DNA of 64,000 nt, taken from contig NZ_LS483446.1 of assembly GCF_900476215.1 (NCBI RefSeq), forward strand, positions 186,001 through 250,000, in the 5' to 3' direction. Both the position numbers and the translations under genes were made by a program. The DNA comes from Helicobacter mustelae (GTDB taxonomy: Bacteria; Campylobacterota; Campylobacteria; Campylobacterales; Helicobacteraceae). The notes under the pieces are model-generated. The model was given only the letters and a program-made list of their open reading frames with translations. It ran no database searches and was not told the DNA's origin. This document shows, in pieces, positions 55,974 through 63,064 of the stretch (its first letter is position 1; the number at the start of each line of letters is the position of its first letter).

Positions 55974-56921
55974 TTAGCTAGGAATTCTGAGCCTGGGGAG
56001 GGTTTTTTGAGTTTTTGTTTTTAGGCTTGTGTTCCCTGCTGTTTTGAGAATGTCTTGTGCATTTATGCCCCGCACTCCCCAGCGCCCCCGCTGTCTTTGG
56101 TTTTGCGTGGTGGTTGTGGCTTGGGTAGATTCAAAGCGCGTGTAGAAGGAATTGGGGATAATGTAGCCATTGCTCCCTTGGGAAAACTCAATTTCCCCCA
56201 CACTTTGGCCTGCAAATACAGACTTTGCATAGTTGGCCAGTGAAAAGCAAAGCTCTTTTTTCTTCGCAGGTGTGGGAGGGGCTTGTGTGAGCTTTGATTC
56301 TTCTATAAGGGATTTTGAAAAATCCTTTAGTGATGTGTTGTTTTTAATCGCCTCAAGGCCTTGTGCTTCTTTGCCTGCGATTTTTGCAAGTTCTATGATT
56401 TGTAGTGTTTCATTCATGTTTACTCCTTTGGTTTTTTGAAATTCTGTGATTTTGGCTCTTTTGTCTGCGCCTTCCCACACTGCAGAGAGCTCAATAATCT
56501 CTCCGCTAGTGATGTGAAAATGCGCAATGCCCTCAATTGCATCGCGCTTCTCTATCTTCCAATCCCCAAACCCCACAGAGACTGAGTCTGAAAGATTGTT
56601 TTTGTATTTCAAAAAGGCCTCATGGCTTTTTGAAAGCTCGGGGAAAAACTGCACCACTACTTTGATATTTCCCCCCTCATCAAGCTTGCTTTCTTTGATG
56701 GTGCCAATGGCATTTTCAAAGCTGGTGTCATGATCTAGGTAGAATCTTTTGGCATTGAAGGTGATGTTTTTGGTATCAATGCTCACATAATAGGGCGCAC
56801 CGCTCAAAAAGTCTTTGCGCAAGATAGGTTCTTTTGAAAGGGCAACAAAAGAGATGGTAGCAGCCTCTGTATCAATGGCTTTTTGTTTGGGGCTTAGTGC
56901 AAAATACTTAGATGGATTCAT
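55974..56921 (-). CDS. phage prohead protease fused to a truncated capsid segment
   Basis: About 315 residues. The N-terminal half (1-165) looks like an S78-type prohead protease: FYLDHDTSFENAIGTI with the probable catalytic His, then SDSVSVGFGDW with the probable Ser, and ITSGEIIELSAVWEGAD. After a linker (MNETLQIIELAKIAGKEAQ) comes a stretch like the start of an HK97-fold major capsid protein (GYIIPNSFYTRFESTQAT). It stops after about 60 more residues, where a capsid would need over 200. AAGGAG supports ATG 56921; the longer open frame is not needed. It is the 3'-most gene of the remnant and probably truncated at the junction with host DNA. Confidence 0.7.
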   Translation of the reverse strand: MNPSKYFALSPKQKAIDTEAATISFVALSKEPILRKDFLSGAPYYVSIDTKNITFNAKRFYLDHDTSFENAIGTIKESKLDEGGNIKVVVQFFPELSKSHEAFLKYKNNLSDSVSVGFGDWKIEKRDAIEGIAHFHITSGEIIELSAVWEGADKRAKITEFQKTKGVNMNETLQIIELAKIAGKEAQGLEAIKNNTSLKDFSKSLIEESKLTQAPPTPAKKKELCFSLANYAKSVFAGQSVGEIEFSQGSNGYIIPNSFYTRFESTQATTTTQNQRQRGRWGVRGINAQDILKTAGNTSLKTKTQKTLPRLRIPS

Positions 56922-57001
56922 TTTACTCCTTTGACTATAAAGCCCATGGCAAGTTTTCCAAAGAATGCGTTTGGGGATTTTGGGCTCGTGCATAGTTTAG
57001 T

Positions 57002-57023
57002 GGAAGGGATTTAAGCCCCTTCC
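57002..57023. other. hairpin between phage protease and portal genes
   Basis: GGAAGGG (57002-57008) pairs with CCCTTCC (57017-57023). On the minus strand the loop reads GCTTAAAT, which also occurs in the loop of the larger hairpin at 61669-61710. Confidence 0.5.
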
Positions 57024-57076
57024 CCTCTCCATTTTTTAAATCTTTTTAGCAGTGGTCCACAGGGGTTTAAAACTGA

Positions 57077-57099
57077 TTTTTTACGCTCCTAACCTCTCG
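57077..57099. repeat. 23-nt direct repeat, copy 1
   Basis: Begins TTTTTTACGCTCCTAACC and is identical over 23 nt to the copy at 61771-61793, in the same orientation. It lies in the gap between the protease and portal genes. Together the copies bracket portal, connector, tape-measure and the small membrane ORF. Confidence 0.9.
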
Positions 57100-57154
57100 C
57101 CCGCGATCTGGGTGCAAAAAAAGAGAATCAAGGAGGCAGCAGTGACTCCGCTCC

Positions 57155-58504
57155 TCATCCATTGCCCCGCCATAGCTCTTTTAGGAGCTTTTGGAGTTCT
57201 TTTTCTTTTTTGAGTTCTTCGATGTGAGTATCTAGTTCCTTGCCTGTGCTTCTTAGGATTTCACTTAGAGTCTTTTGCCCTGTATGGATGGCTAGAGCAT
57301 TGGCATTGGTTTCTTTGTAGGGGTCGATGTATTCCCATCCTTGGGGTTTGAAACTGTAGTACAAAAGTGCGTCTTGGTATTCCTTGGTGCTAAGCTTGCA
57401 GAGTTTGAGTTCATTGAGGAGCCAGCGCTCATAGATTTTATTATGCATCTTTCTTACTAGGAAATTTTGCAGTCTTCTAAACTGCCTTCTTTGCTCACTG
57501 CCCCCATGCCTGATGGAGCTGTAATTGACATCTGTGAGATTGCCTGTGAGTGTGGCATAGGAGATGCCAAGGCCTTTGGCAATCTCCCTATCAGTTTGGG
57601 TGATAAAGCTCTCCATATTGGCAGCATTGTGGGATTCTGTGAAAATGGGTTTGACATCCTCATCGATGTAGGTCATCTTGCCCACCTCAACAGATGTCTG
57701 GATGCTCTTTTTGTGTTCCTCTTCACCATTTAAAAGCTCATCTGCAAGATCAGAATTGTTTTTGATAATGAAGCCTGTGATCTCACTCTGCAGTCTGGCT
57801 TTTCTTAGCTCCGCACTTCTGAATTTATCTTTTTGATGGGCAGGGGTGATGATGCTAGCAAAATCTGATAGCCCCCTGTGCTGTCTGATATCTAGCTTTT
57901 TGTGCAAATGAAGGATGGCCTTAGCATTCACTTCAAAAAGCCTCCCCTCCCCATCATAGACAAAGTAGGAGATGGGGTTATTTTTGGCATCTTTTTTGAT
58001 GCCAAAGGCTATCCCTTGGGACTCATCACTAAAATCGCTAGCAATATTGTGATTGTCAATGATTTCTACTCTTAGGCCCTCTTGGCTCTCACTTAAATGC
58101 AAAAAGCACTCCCCATCGCGCAAAAGATAGATGAGGGCTAGGCTTTCGATGTCATAAAAATCAAGTTCACCATTTTGGCTGCTCCCCCTCCATAGAGCAA
58201 AAGAGCCCTCAATTCTTTTGTTTAGCTCTTTGTTGGGGGTGGATAGATCTAAAGTGATGCCCCTATCGCCTAAAATCTCTGATTCAATGGTTTTTAAATA
58301 TCCGCTTATGATGGGATTGTTTACAGATAGGCTTCTTGCTTGATGCGAAATGGCTTTGGCATAGTCGTTGATATTTGCGTTGTTTAAGAGTCCTAAGAGT
58401 TCGTTTTTTTCTAATTCACTAGGAGAGAGGGAGGGGAAGTTATAAAAATGCTTCTCTATCTTTGCTCTCTTAGCTCTTTTTTTAAAAAAATCAAAAATTC
58501 CCAT
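57155..58504 (-). CDS. phage portal protein, lambda type
   Basis: Forms the dodecameric portal at the head vertex through which DNA is packaged. The 449-residue protein resembles lambda gpB-type portals: SVNNPIISGYLKTIESEILG near residue 60, the central beta/alpha region, and the diagnostic LGISYATLTGNLTDVNYSSI, followed by RHGGSEQRRQFRRLQ near residue 333. No internal stop. It starts 2 nt after the gpW-like gene, which is the lambda order. The usual ClpP-like protease region is not fused to it. Confidence 0.88.
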   Translation of the reverse strand: MGIFDFFKKRAKRAKIEKHFYNFPSLSPSELEKNELLGLLNNANINDYAKAISHQARSLSVNNPIISGYLKTIESEILGDRGITLDLSTPNKELNKRIEGSFALWRGSSQNGELDFYDIESLALIYLLRDGECFLHLSESQEGLRVEIIDNHNIASDFSDESQGIAFGIKKDAKNNPISYFVYDGEGRLFEVNAKAILHLHKKLDIRQHRGLSDFASIITPAHQKDKFRSAELRKARLQSEITGFIIKNNSDLADELLNGEEEHKKSIQTSVEVGKMTYIDEDVKPIFTESHNAANMESFITQTDREIAKGLGISYATLTGNLTDVNYSSIRHGGSEQRRQFRRLQNFLVRKMHNKIYERWLLNELKLCKLSTKEYQDALLYYSFKPQGWEYIDPYKETNANALAIHTGQKTLSEILRSTGKELDTHIEELKKEKELQKLLKELWRGNG

Positions 58505-58506
58505 GG

Positions 58507-58722
58507 CTAGCCTTTGAAAACAAATTGCACGCGCTCTGGTCTTTGCTTTTCTTTAATCAGTGCCTTCATCTTGCCAAGCTCTGTAAGGATTTCTAGGGTA
58601 GATTGCTTTTTGATAGAGATGCCATCGATGGTGTATTCTGTGATTCCTATGCCATCTTCTAGGCTCTGTAAAACCTCATTTATGGCTGCATCAATCTTTT
58701 TTATCTTTTCTTGCGCTGTCAA
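58507..58722 (-). CDS. small phage head-tail connector, gpW-like
   Basis: A 71-residue helical protein: MTAQEKIKKIDAAINEVLQS, then EYTIDGISIKKQSTLEIL and a basic end. Size, the short beta pair between two helices and the position right before the portal gene match lambda gpW. Start is TTG with AAGGAG five bases upstream, a strong site that decides the start. In lambda, terminase precedes gpW; here a 200-bp gap and the tape-measure gene do. Confidence 0.72.
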   Translation of the reverse strand: MTAQEKIKKIDAAINEVLQSLEDGIGITEYTIDGISIKKQSTLEILTELGKMKALIKEKQRPERVQFVFKG

Positions 58723-58925
58723 AAAAGCTCCTTTTTTGGCTTGATTTTATCCTTAAGCCCTTAAGCACGACCCCCATCATTTTGCCCGTGAGCGCAATGT
58801 GGCTTGGGTGCTTTGGGGAGTTTTCTGCGTGGGTTTTTGACAAAAAGAATGCTGGCTAGATCGAGAAAAAGTAACGCGCTTAAGCGGTTTGCAAGGGAGG
58901 TAGTAGCTCTGCAAGCGCGCTCCCT
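58723..58925. other. gap between tape measure and gpW-like gene
   Basis: On the minus strand, the 54 codons after the tape-measure TAG remain open in the same frame until TAA at 58763-58761 (ending KPHCAHGQNDGGRA). This may be chance or the trace of another gene. No terminase motif can be seen. Confidence 0.4.
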
Positions 58926-61253
58926 CTAGTTTTCATCTTCCAAATCTGCATAAGTGTAGCGATTACTTCTTAGCAGGCTTTCTATTTCCCTGGGGTTTGT
59001 GGTTGTGTTAAAAACAAAGCTCCTATTATCCACAATGCTTTTTTGTGTGCTTTGTTTTTCTGAAAACCCTTTGTTTTCTATGTTCTTTGCTTGCGCTTCT
59101 TTAAGCGCGTCTATTAGGCCTGTTGTGTTCCACCCCTCTCCTTTAGTGGGGAAAGCATCTCTGCGAGATTCTTGCTGGGCCATGACATGGGTGGTTGGCG
59201 TGAGGTTTGGCATGACAAGGGGAGGGGCTTGCAAAGCTTTTTGCAAGGCCTGGCCTTGACTTATGGGGATGCTTTGGACTTTGATTGGGCTAGGGAGGGA
59301 AAATTGCTTTCTTAAACCTCCTAATTTTTCTAGCAAGGAAGTAATGGGGGCGCTCAAGGTGGTAAAGGCTTTGGAGAAAAAGTCAAAGAGAGGGGAGAGC
59401 ATGGAAGAAATTTTCTCAATCCCTATTTCCATCCATGCCAAAATCTTCTCCCAATTCTCAGACACATAGGCAAAGGCCTCTCCCAAAGCGATATAGAATG
59501 CTCCTATTCCTGTGGAGATGAGAGCGCTTTTTATGATTTTTGCTGTTGCTTTGAATGCAAAACCAAACTTTGCCACCCCAACACTTGCAATTTTTGCTGC
59601 TAGCGGGATTTTTAAAAGACTACCCCTAAGAGATGCAAGAAGGCTGCTTGTTTTTAATGCTTCAAAACGAGTTTTACCAAATTTTGGAATGAGTGCAAAA
59701 AGTGCACTCCCTGTCAAATTTATCGGTGCTGTGAGGAGGGAAAAGGAAGTTTTTGCTAAAGTGATCGGGCTTTTTAATGCCATGAGGCCTACTTTTGTCA
59801 TTTGGGCTTTGTTACAAAAAATCCCTATAAGCTTGATGGGCAAAAGCAAGCAGGAGCTAATCGCCCTAAATGCTGCAGGCAAAAAACTCACCACCTTAAG
59901 GCCAAGGATTCCAAGCGTTGTAATGCCTAAAGCCTTGATTAGCCCTTGGTGTCTTTGGCTAAAGAGTGCAAGAGAGGAAGCAATCTCACTAATACCATTA
60001 AAGACAGAATTCACAAGAGGCAAGAGCGCATTTCCTAGGCTTATGCTTAGGGCATTGAGTGAGCTTTGCATCCTTTTCATCGCCCCTTGTGTGGTATTAG
60101 CAAGTGTCTCTACTTCCTTTTCCATGCTGCCAGTTTGGTGCTTTGTGTCCATGGTTTTTTTAACTATCTCATCAAATTTTGCAAGATTGCTAGTAATCTG
60201 TGCGATTTTAGGTGCGGCTTCTTCGCCAAAGAGATTTTTCAAAATCCCTATTTTCTCGCCATCCTCTGCCTCTGCTATAGAGCCTAGCACTTGCCTTATG
60301 GCATGCATGGGAGAATTTTGCATGGCCTCTTTGAGGTCCTCTGTGTCAATGCCTAGTTGACTTAGGGCATCTTTTGCCCTATCTGTTAGGGCAGAAGATG
60401 AGCCAAGAGTATTTAGCATTTTATTGATAGCAGTGGCTGCCTGCTCTGCTCCTATTTTCATATTGGCAAAAGATGCAGAGATTGCTACGCCCTCTCTGGC
60501 ACTAAGCCCTAGGGTCTTTATGAGCCCTGCTGTCCTGCTTAGGATCTGGGTGATTTCTTTGGGAGCTGCTGCAGTACTATTTCCTAGAGTATTTATCGCA
60601 TCACCTAGCTCTTTGACCTCATCAATGCCCACTCCTAGCTTTTGCATGATTCCTGCGATGCTCTCTCCAGCTTCTTGTGAGGAAATATCAAAGGCAAAGG
60701 CCATCTTTGAAACGACATCAGTAAAGGGCATAAGGAGATTTTTCTCTAGCCCTAGCTGCCCACCACTTGCCATGATCTCAGTGAGCTCTTTGGCACTAAG
60801 GGGCACAAGGCGTGCAAGCGCAAAAATTTGCTTTTGCAAAGAGGCGCTTTCTTCTTGACTCAAATCTACCACCTTTTTGACCATGGCAAAAGAGCCCTCA
60901 AAACTAAGCGCCTTAGAAATAGGTTTACTGATTGCCCAAACACTCCCTATTGTCCCTGCGATTTGGAGTTTCATGTCATCTAATTTTTTGCAGGCCTCAC
61001 TCACATCTAGTTTTAACTTTGTTGCCGTGGCATTGGAGACTTGTTTTTTGAGATCCAAGAGGGTTTTTTTTGAAAATTTAGGACCATATACGGGGTTTAC
61101 TTCTTTTGATAGGTTTTTTAGGGCTTGTTTTGCTTGCTTTATTGGTGTGGTTAATGTATCGCCAAGGCCCAAGGTCTGTTTGTTGATTTTATTAATGGCA
61201 AGATTGAGCGCGCTAAGATTGGGGATAATGTCTAATTTTATTACGCTATGCAT
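58926..61253 (-). CDS. phage tail tape measure protein
   Basis: About 775 residues. It determines tail length and helps DNA entry. The N-terminal third is helical, with a TP901/P2-type tape-measure core: FAMVKKVVDLSQEES, ALARLVPLSAKELTEIMASGGQLGL split over 150-175, GESIAGIMQKLGVGIDEV, and the MNTLGSS and FGEEAAPKI segments. Hydrophobic helices lie in the middle (about 420-640). The C-terminus is low complexity with LDALKEAQAKN-like and asparagine-rich parts. AAAGG and ATG at 61253 set the start; the earlier in-frame ATG is unlikely. The intact length suggests recent loss of function or domestication rather than long decay. Confidence 0.85.
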   Translation of the reverse strand: MHSVIKLDIIPNLSALNLAINKINKQTLGLGDTLTTPIKQAKQALKNLSKEVNPVYGPKFSKKTLLDLKKQVSNATATKLKLDVSEACKKLDDMKLQIAGTIGSVWAISKPISKALSFEGSFAMVKKVVDLSQEESASLQKQIFALARLVPLSAKELTEIMASGGQLGLEKNLLMPFTDVVSKMAFAFDISSQEAGESIAGIMQKLGVGIDEVKELGDAINTLGNSTAAAPKEITQILSRTAGLIKTLGLSAREGVAISASFANMKIGAEQAATAINKMLNTLGSSSALTDRAKDALSQLGIDTEDLKEAMQNSPMHAIRQVLGSIAEAEDGEKIGILKNLFGEEAAPKIAQITSNLAKFDEIVKKTMDTKHQTGSMEKEVETLANTTQGAMKRMQSSLNALSISLGNALLPLVNSVFNGISEIASSLALFSQRHQGLIKALGITTLGILGLKVVSFLPAAFRAISSCLLLPIKLIGIFCNKAQMTKVGLMALKSPITLAKTSFSLLTAPINLTGSALFALIPKFGKTRFEALKTSSLLASLRGSLLKIPLAAKIASVGVAKFGFAFKATAKIIKSALISTGIGAFYIALGEAFAYVSENWEKILAWMEIGIEKISSMLSPLFDFFSKAFTTLSAPITSLLEKLGGLRKQFSLPSPIKVQSIPISQGQALQKALQAPPLVMPNLTPTTHVMAQQESRRDAFPTKGEGWNTTGLIDALKEAQAKNIENKGFSEKQSTQKSIVDNRSFVFNTTTNPREIESLLRSNRYTYADLEDEN

Positions 61254-61284
61254 GACAAAACCTTTTTTTTTGTAGTCAAAAAGA

Positions 61285-61292
61285 ATTATAAT
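61285..61292. promoter_or_regulatory. overlapping divergent -10 boxes between tape measure and small ORF
   Basis: ATTATAAT at 61285-61292 gives TATAAT on the plus strand (61287-61292) and on the minus strand (61290-61285). Each lies about 30 nt from the start codon of the gene it would serve. Confidence 0.5.
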
Positions 61293-61320
61293 CAAGCCAT
61301 ACTAAGTCAAAAGAGCCAAA

Positions 61321-61590
61321 ATGGTGTATATAACCGTTACAAACGACCAATTTAACAATTTTATTTGCTTCCACTCTTTTTTGTGGAGCTTTTTGTTTGG
61401 CGTCTTTGGCTGTTATTCCATGGGGTGGGATGCTTTTAACTTATTTTTCATTGTTGCGTTCCTCCATGTTATCCCTGCGCTTTTTATCTATCTACTCTTA
61501 GGGCTTGCGTTTATGCTAGCTGGCTGGTTCATTAGCCTCATTTGCATTCTTTTTACTAAAGAAACTGCACTTCGTTTGTTTTGGATTTGA
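61321..61590 (+). CDS. small hydrophobic membrane protein of unknown function
   Basis: An 89-residue protein beginning MVYITVTNDQFNNF, then almost wholly hydrophobic: one segment around residues 15-38 and a long one from about 40 to 83, probably two or three membrane helices, with a Cys at 16 and 30. It reads away from the phage genes, with a consensus -10 box 28 nt upstream and a weak AAGAG site. Size and location suit a phage accessory gene, for instance an exclusion or holin-like protein, but no family is recognised. Confidence 0.5.
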   Translation: MVYITVTNDQFNNFICFHSFLWSFLFGVFGCYSMGWDAFNLFFIVAFLHVIPALFIYLLLGLAFMLAGWFISLICILFTKETALRLFWI

Positions 61591-61668
61591 AGTATATATA
61601 GGCATTGAATGATTCTTTGCTTGCTCTGCTTATATCTATCTAAAAGATTGCAGGGCTTTTCTTTCTTT

Positions 61669-61710
61669 GACAAGGGGGAGGGGCTTAAATGGCAATCCCT
61701 CCCCCTTGTC
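61669..61710. other. perfect 14-bp G/C-rich stem-loop
   Basis: GACAAGGGGGAGGG (61669-61682) pairs without mismatch with CCCTCCCCCTTGTC (61697-61710) over a 14-nt loop. There is no U-run on either strand, so it is not a standard terminator. Confidence 0.8.
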
Positions 61711-61770
61711 TACCCCCACCCTAGTCAGGCTCTACTTTTTACGCGGACATGGCCCGCATTTTCAAGACAC

Positions 61771-61793
61771 TTTTTTACGCTCCTAACCTCTCG
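61771..61793. repeat. 23-nt direct repeat, copy 2
   Basis: Identical to 57077-57099 and in the same orientation, 4694 bp away, just outside the phage gene block. Confidence 0.9.
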
Positions 61794-61799
61794 TCAACC

Positions 61800-62033
61800 A
61801 CCCCAATCAAAAGCTTGCCGAATTAAAATCAAACTGGCCGGGCCCAATCAGCCAATCAAATTAAATCAGGCAAACCAGCTCAATCAAATCAAGCCAGGAA
61901 GGTTAGTCAGATTAAAACCAAATAAATCCAATCAAATCACTAAAATCGCTCCGGCCAAACCAAACCAGCCAAGCTGAATAAACCAAGTCAGTCCAATCGG
62001 CCAAATGAATTCAAATCAGTCAAATTAGCCAAA
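61800..62033. repeat. degenerate short-period array rich in AATCA/CCAA words
   Basis: About 230 bp made of imperfect units such as CCAATCAAAT, AATCAGCC and CAAATCAAGCC (TTTGATTGG on the other strand) with irregular 10-15 nt spacing. It starts after the phage-side repeat and ends at the stop codon of the MotE-like gene. Confidence 0.65.
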
Positions 62034-62648
62034 TCAAATGCGGGGTTTTTGTTCCTCTGTGGGATGCTCAGCTGCGGGGGTGGATTCCTCTTCAAAAGGA
62101 GGGCCTTTTTTGAGAATTTCTGTGAGCATCGCAGCTTTTTGGGGATCCATTTTGGCCAGGATTTTGCCAATCTCACTGGGTTTGAGATAAAAGAGGATCT
62201 TGGCTGCTTGTTTGGTGGCAAGATCATTGAGAATTGCTGCAGCTTTGGAATCTTTCATCTTGGCATAGGTTTGAGCGATCTTGCTCTCTGTGGCCTCACG
62301 AATTTCTTTGAGCACCTCTTCATTTTTGGTGATGAGTTTTTTGATGGTGCTTTGGCTATCTTTTTGATTTTGTTCTAGCTGTTTTTCTTTGTCTTTGATT
62401 TCTTGCAGTTTTAGAGCAAGCTCTTTTTGGAGATTTTTGAGCTTTTGCTCACGCTTTGCAAAGAGCTCATCGCTGGCCTTTTTGAGGATTTCTAGGGATT
62501 GTTTTTTTTCTTCGAGCTCTTTGAGTTGGAGTAGAATCTCGTTTTTGCGACTTTCAAAAATTGCATTGCATTGGAGGGTGGCATTTTGGGAGTTTTGCTC
62601 AGCATTTAGTATGGCGATAAAAGCAAAAAATAGGATTTTTTTCATCAT
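62034..62648 (-). CDS. MotE/PDP-like periplasmic coiled-coil protein
   Basis: A 204-residue exported protein: signal peptide (MMKKILFFAFIAILNA), a long coiled coil (about 35-130), then a compact MgtE-N-like domain with AAAILNDLATKQAAKILFYL, KPSEIGKILAKMDPQKAAM and LTEILKKGP. This plan matches PDP/MotE-type proteins, which in some bacteria chaperone the flagellar stator protein MotB. The C-terminus is Pro/Glu-rich. It overlaps fliJ by 4 nt, supporting a flagellar link, and its stop codon borders the AATCA array. I recall a homologous gene after the fliJ-like gene in H. pylori. Confidence 0.78.
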   Translation of the reverse strand: MMKKILFFAFIAILNAEQNSQNATLQCNAIFESRKNEILLQLKELEEKKQSLEILKKASDELFAKREQKLKNLQKELALKLQEIKDKEKQLEQNQKDSQSTIKKLITKNEEVLKEIREATESKIAQTYAKMKDSKAAAILNDLATKQAAKILFYLKPSEIGKILAKMDPQKAAMLTEILKKGPPFEEESTPAAEHPTEEQKPRI

Positions 62649-63064
62649 TTTTCCTTTGCATGAAATAAGATGGCAGCAATTTCATCTAGATTTTTTTCCT
62701 CATTTTTTTTGATTTTTGTGATCATTTTTTTGAGTATATTGCTGTGGATGTATTGGATTTTTTCCACTTCTCTATAGAGATGTTGATAAACCCTCTGGGC
62801 TTCTTTTTTTTGGGATTTGAGTAGGGAGATTTCTTGATGCAAGGAATCTATTTGAAACAAAAAAGACCCCCGCCCCTCCTGCAGGATTTTGAAATCTTGA
62901 ATGGTCCCTGTGCTTGGCGCGAGGAATGCGTGCATCTCTGCTTGCAAGAGTGAGATTTGTTCAAACTTTTGTGAGATTTTTTGCGCGATTTTGGCAATCA
63001 CGATTTCCTGCTTCTCGAGTTCACTTTTTTTGGCCTTCAATATGGGGCTAAAGCTTGTTTTCAT
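62645..63064 (-). CDS. fliJ: flagellar export chaperone FliJ-like protein
   Basis: A 139-residue, basic, almost wholly coiled-coil protein (FSPILKAKKSELEKQEIVIAK at the start and a KIKKNEEKNLDEIAAI end). FliJ proteins connect the export ATPase ring to the FlhA gate. Sequence conservation is low, so the call depends on size, helicity and position between purA and the PDP gene, where the H. pylori FliJ homologue also lies. It overlaps purA and the PDP gene by 4 nt each. Confidence 0.72.
   Translation of the reverse strand: MKTSFSPILKAKKSELEKQEIVIAKIAQKISQKFEQISLLQAEMHAFLAPSTGTIQDFKILQEGRGSFLFQIDSLHQEISLLKSQKKEAQRVYQHLYREVEKIQYIHSNILKKMITKIKKNEEKNLDEIAAILFHAKEK

Larger units (their letters stand above)
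61591..62033. other. gap with hairpin, direct repeat and degenerate array
   Basis: Holds in order a 14-bp stem-loop (61669-61710), a 23-nt direct repeat copy (61771-61793) and the AATCA-rich array (about 61800-62033). Plus-strand open frame 61609-61977 reads through the array, giving N/Q/K/P-rich peptide, and is not credible as a gene. Confidence 0.55.

Noticed and set aside
59512-60360. Plus-strand ORF of 282 residues opposite the tape-measure gene
   Set aside because: It is a shadow frame of a long gene with clear tape-measure features; no ribosome site or domain.
61609-61977. Plus-strand ORF reading through the AATCA array
   Set aside because: The peptide is an N/Q/K/P-rich product of the repeat, and the frame is interrupted in meaning by hairpin and direct repeat.
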